NCBI GenBank assembly: GCA_033439265.1
Contig: JAVTVX010000013.1
Coordinates: 312,501 to 376,500 of the forward strand
DNA length: 64,000 bases
Reading direction: 5' to 3'
DNA from: Dillenia suffruticosa
Taxonomy: Eukaryota > Streptophyta > Magnoliopsida > Dilleniales > Dilleniaceae
Part shown: positions 62,001 to 64,000 of the stretch, piece by piece
Position numbering within the stretch: the first letter of the stretch is position 1
Layout of the letters: every line of letters starts with the position of its first letter
Position numbers and translations under genes: made by a program
The notes under the pieces: generated by a model
The model's input: only the letters and a program-made list of their open reading frames with translations
Told to the model about the DNA's origin: nothing
Database searches by the model: none

Positions 62001-62849
62001 GTATTCTGTGGTTTTCCTTTTTCTAGTGGTATTAAAAGGAAGCCATTGATGTACAGATTATTGAACCGTCAAAGGAAGTAGCACTGCAGCTCCTTGAATC
62101 TGGTCGCAGGAATTTGCAAGCAAGAAAGCTGGGTCTTGATATGCTTAGACGTCTCTCCTTAGATCATGACTATGTTTTATTACTGGTGCAAGATGGATAT
62201 TATCTTGAAGCTTTGCGTTATGCACGGAAAAACAAGGTATATCATAACTTGCAAAAAATAAGATGTTTATGCTTTCCCCTAAAGAAACTTTTGCATAAGC
62301 AAAGTTCAGGTTTTTTTTTTTTTTTAATAAGTTGTATTTAATCTAATAGAATGGAAGTGTTACTTTTAATTGCTCCATAGAAATGAAATTGGCTCACCTG
62401 AGCAGTATGAAACTCTCATCCTTCCGGGAGAACTTGTTCTCTCTTCTTGGAGTGGGAAACTGTTTTACCTGGACAACTATGTCCCTTTCTGGACCAAGTT
62501 GCTATTGAGGTGGGAGCACAACTGAAGTATCTCCTGGAGATCCATCAAACTGAAAAAAATAAATAAATAAATAAAAATAAAAATAAATCGAAGTTCAAAT
62601 TTTCTAGCTTGGGGAATTGTATACCTGATTAATTGTTTAACCAATGTGGGGTTGGATCCGCAGGTTAACACCATTCGGCCCACGCTGTTTCTTGAAGCAG
62701 CTGTTGCTGCTGGTGATCTGCAACATCTAGCTGCAGTTCTTAGATTCTTTTCAGATTTCATACCTGGTTTTAGAAACACTTCAGATCATAGTACTTACTG
62801 CCGAATTCTGAATGAATTGAGTTCTGCCATTGCCGTTCGAAATTTCTGA
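53593..62849 (+). CDS. RMC1: Mic1-domain protein, RMC1 homologue (MON1-CCZ1 partner)
   Basis: Eleven coding exons: 53593-53760, 53902-54161, 55632-55785, 57135-57244, 57366-57453, 59619-59951, 60058-60132, 60340-60968, 61831-61939, 62057-62236 and 62664-62849. All phases agree, giving 763 residues. The N-terminal half is a beta-propeller-like region (from MYGNASSSHSG through VYGRIYCLQVDRVAM). After a Ser/Asp-rich linker (about 460-560), the C-terminal Mic1 (colon cancer-associated) helical domain covers about 585-763, with YLVGIIVEFLRR, NLYVLIVQVLARSERYAELE and LLVQDGYYLEALRYARKNK, and a final RFFSDFIPGFRN. In animals RMC1 joins MON1-CCZ1, the Rab7 activator on late endosomes. The plant role is inferred from homology. 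Intron 6 appears to start with GC. Introns carry one LINE fragment and two SINEs. Confidence 0.92.
54303..55009 (-). mobile_element. 5'-truncated LINE fragment in RMC1 intron 2 (antisense)
   Basis: On the minus strand from 55009 the frame reads DLGSIIQNDGNI, then MKWRKTSEILCD, LKGKFYKTVVRLTLLYGTEC, two stops, and KMFRWIQGKTRRDRIRN and RLKWFGHMQRRP. This is the C-terminal part of a plant L1-type reverse-transcriptase polyprotein. It ends in a TTG-repeat tail at 54303. Near-identical 16-base repeats, ccctagtttatataaa (54287-54302) and ccctagtctatataaa (55010-55025), flank it. The stop codons show it is dead. Confidence 0.85.
56420..56602 (-). mobile_element. Au-type SINE, near full length, in RMC1 intron 3 (antisense)
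   Basis: On the minus strand it starts GGGCAAGCCTTGGCGCAATT, has GAGGTCATAGGTTCGAGGTG (pol III B box) and TGTGGAAACAGCCTCTTTGC, and ends GGTAAGCCCTTTT. These are the landmarks of the Au SINE family of plants. A perfect 19-base duplication, ttggaatccacttttcata, flanks it at 56401-56419 and 56603-56621. Confidence 0.9.
58080..58153 (-). mobile_element. 5'-truncated Au-type SINE in RMC1 intron 5 (antisense)
   Basis: Only the 3' part of the element is present: on the minus strand CGCCTATCCTCCCCCTACCC, then CTGCACTAAGCCGGGGAGCA, ending GTGAGCCCTTTTC. The 13-base direct repeat gagtttgataaaa flanks it (58067-58079 and 58154-58166). It matches the 3' half of the copy at 56420. Confidence 0.85.
59047..59077. 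repeat. ATAC tetranucleotide repeat
   Basis: About seven catacata-type units in RMC1 intron 5, producing an artificial Ile-His-Thr open frame. Confidence 0.9.
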
Positions 62850-64000
62850 TGCGTGGTTTGTAAGCATGCTGCAGTCAAGTATCTACTTTTTTTTGTGTAA
62901 GTGCGTGTAATTCATATTTTCTTAAGATATTTTTATAGTGAAATTTCTATTATATGTCCCTTACGTGGCACATATTAGGCCTTTTCCTAGGAGAAAAAAT
63001 CAATTGATAATATAGGGGCTCTTTTATATTAATTTAATGGACATCTAGCAAAGCATTTCAGGTGCACCTAGTAGTTTTATCAAGTATATTGACTACTAGA
63101 AAAGGGGACTCCTGCATGAACATCAGTCAAATCCTTGCTGTAGGATGTTGTAAATCTGTCTATGGAAGACATACAGGGAGCCATATTTTCTTTGTACGTG
63201 AACTTCTTCGCCTATTAAAAGTTGTTGGTACTTTTGACTTTTTTAGTCATTCAATTTGACAGTTAGAAATAACTTCACCTATTAATGACCCATGATTTAT
63301 CTGCTAATTTGAAATAAAGATTTTGCCCGTTATGATCCATATTTTATTTTATTTTATTTTTATTAATTTTTTTCGTTGAGCATCCATCAATTTACTGAAT
63401 TTTATGCCCCTTTTGATATATCCTTTGGTAGTGAATAGTCTAAATGCATTTTGTTTCCCATTTTATTTGGATTGACTTCATTGATTGAATTATACCAATA
63501 TCTGTTTGTAAGGTGCTGCAGTTGATGGAAGGCACCCCTTGCTATCCTCATTTTTTTTTTTTTTTGGAAAAACTATAGATCTCCAATTAAATGCTAATGT
63601 TGCCACTGCCAACTATGTGATGAAATTTATTAGATCCCAACAATTAGCAATCTGCACCTTCTAATATATTCTCGTTTCGTGTTAAATGCGTTCTAAGCAG
63701 GAATTTTGTGTTTTTTGTTTTTCCAGGGAAGAGTAACACGCGTGTTAATAATGTGTGCCAGCACAGGAAAGATTACCTAAACTTCAGCTTACTGAATTCA
63801 GTATTCGATGGACAGCTTATTATTTTGTGTTTAGTTGGAAGGTACCTAAATTGAGTTTTATGCGACACATGCAATGCCCAACAAATACACGGATTAAATT
63901 ATGTTTGTTCTATCTAATTGAGTTAGTAGCTTCATGGACTTTTGTCATGGAGATATTGCTTTTGGGTTAGCAGCTATTGGAGGTTATTTGCAGTGATTTT
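62850..64000 (+). other. 3' flank of the RMC1-like gene
   Basis: The stop codon at 62847-62849 matches the family's end, so the rest is 3' UTR and intergenic DNA. An AG preceded by a pyrimidine tract near 63726 followed by less AT-rich sequence could mark a 3' UTR exon or an alternative 3' end. I see no conserved protein in the short open frames at 63062 and 63755. Confidence 0.5.

Overview
The window is nuclear DNA of a flowering plant, probably a eudicot. It has AT-rich intergenic DNA and introns, genes with plant splice signals, long CT, CA and ATT microsatellites, and small retroelements with target-site duplications (TSDs). The gene set (dirigent proteins, defensin-like peptides, a GIS/ZFP8-type zinc finger) is plant-specific. 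I cannot name the species. Nothing suggests bacterial, organellar or viral DNA. All exon coordinates were read by eye from splice signals, reading frame and family conservation.

Layout. (1) 532-6514, minus strand: the 5' two thirds of a CCR4-type mRNA deadenylase, with six coding exons visible and the 3' exons beyond the left edge. Its promoter lies near 6970-7080. (2) 10.0-15.8 kb, plus strand: a tandem array of three two-exon secreted cysteine-rich defensin-like (DEFL) genes, and a fourth orphaned first exon whose ATG has become ATA. Truncated U2 snRNA pseudogenes lie in and beside this array. (3) 16.9-25.8 kb, plus strand: three intronless dirigent genes. The first two sit on a rearranged segmental duplication of about 3.5 kb. 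(4) 28.1-31.5 kb, plus strand: a six-exon gene for a conserved small plant membrane protein of unknown function. (5) 39.6-40.4 kb, minus strand: a single-C2H2 zinc-finger repressor of the GIS/ZFP8 trichome-regulator group. (6) 53.6-62.8 kb, plus strand: an eleven-exon gene for a Mic1-domain protein, the plant counterpart of RMC1, a MON1-CCZ1 partner in Rab7 activation. One of its introns appears to use a GC-AG splice pair.

Between these genes are long stretches (about 31.7-39.5 kb and 40.8-52.9 kb) with no supportable gene. They carry microsatellites, an apparent hAT-type MITE, a dispersed tRNA-derived SINE-like family, LINE 3'-end fragments, and a few very short poly(A)-tail insertions. Two antisense Au-type SINEs and one LINE fragment sit in introns of the RMC1 gene.

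The genes do not form an operon-like pathway. The two tandem clusters (DEFL peptides and dirigent proteins) both make secreted products of families linked to defence and cell-wall chemistry. CCR4, RMC1 and the membrane protein are housekeeping genes; the last two have TGGGCC/TGGGCT promoter elements, and CCR4 and the membrane protein have telo-boxes. I found no clearly new multi-gene system. The most unusual items are the retroinserted U2 fragment, the orphan DEFL exon, the GC-AG intron and the tail-only insertions.
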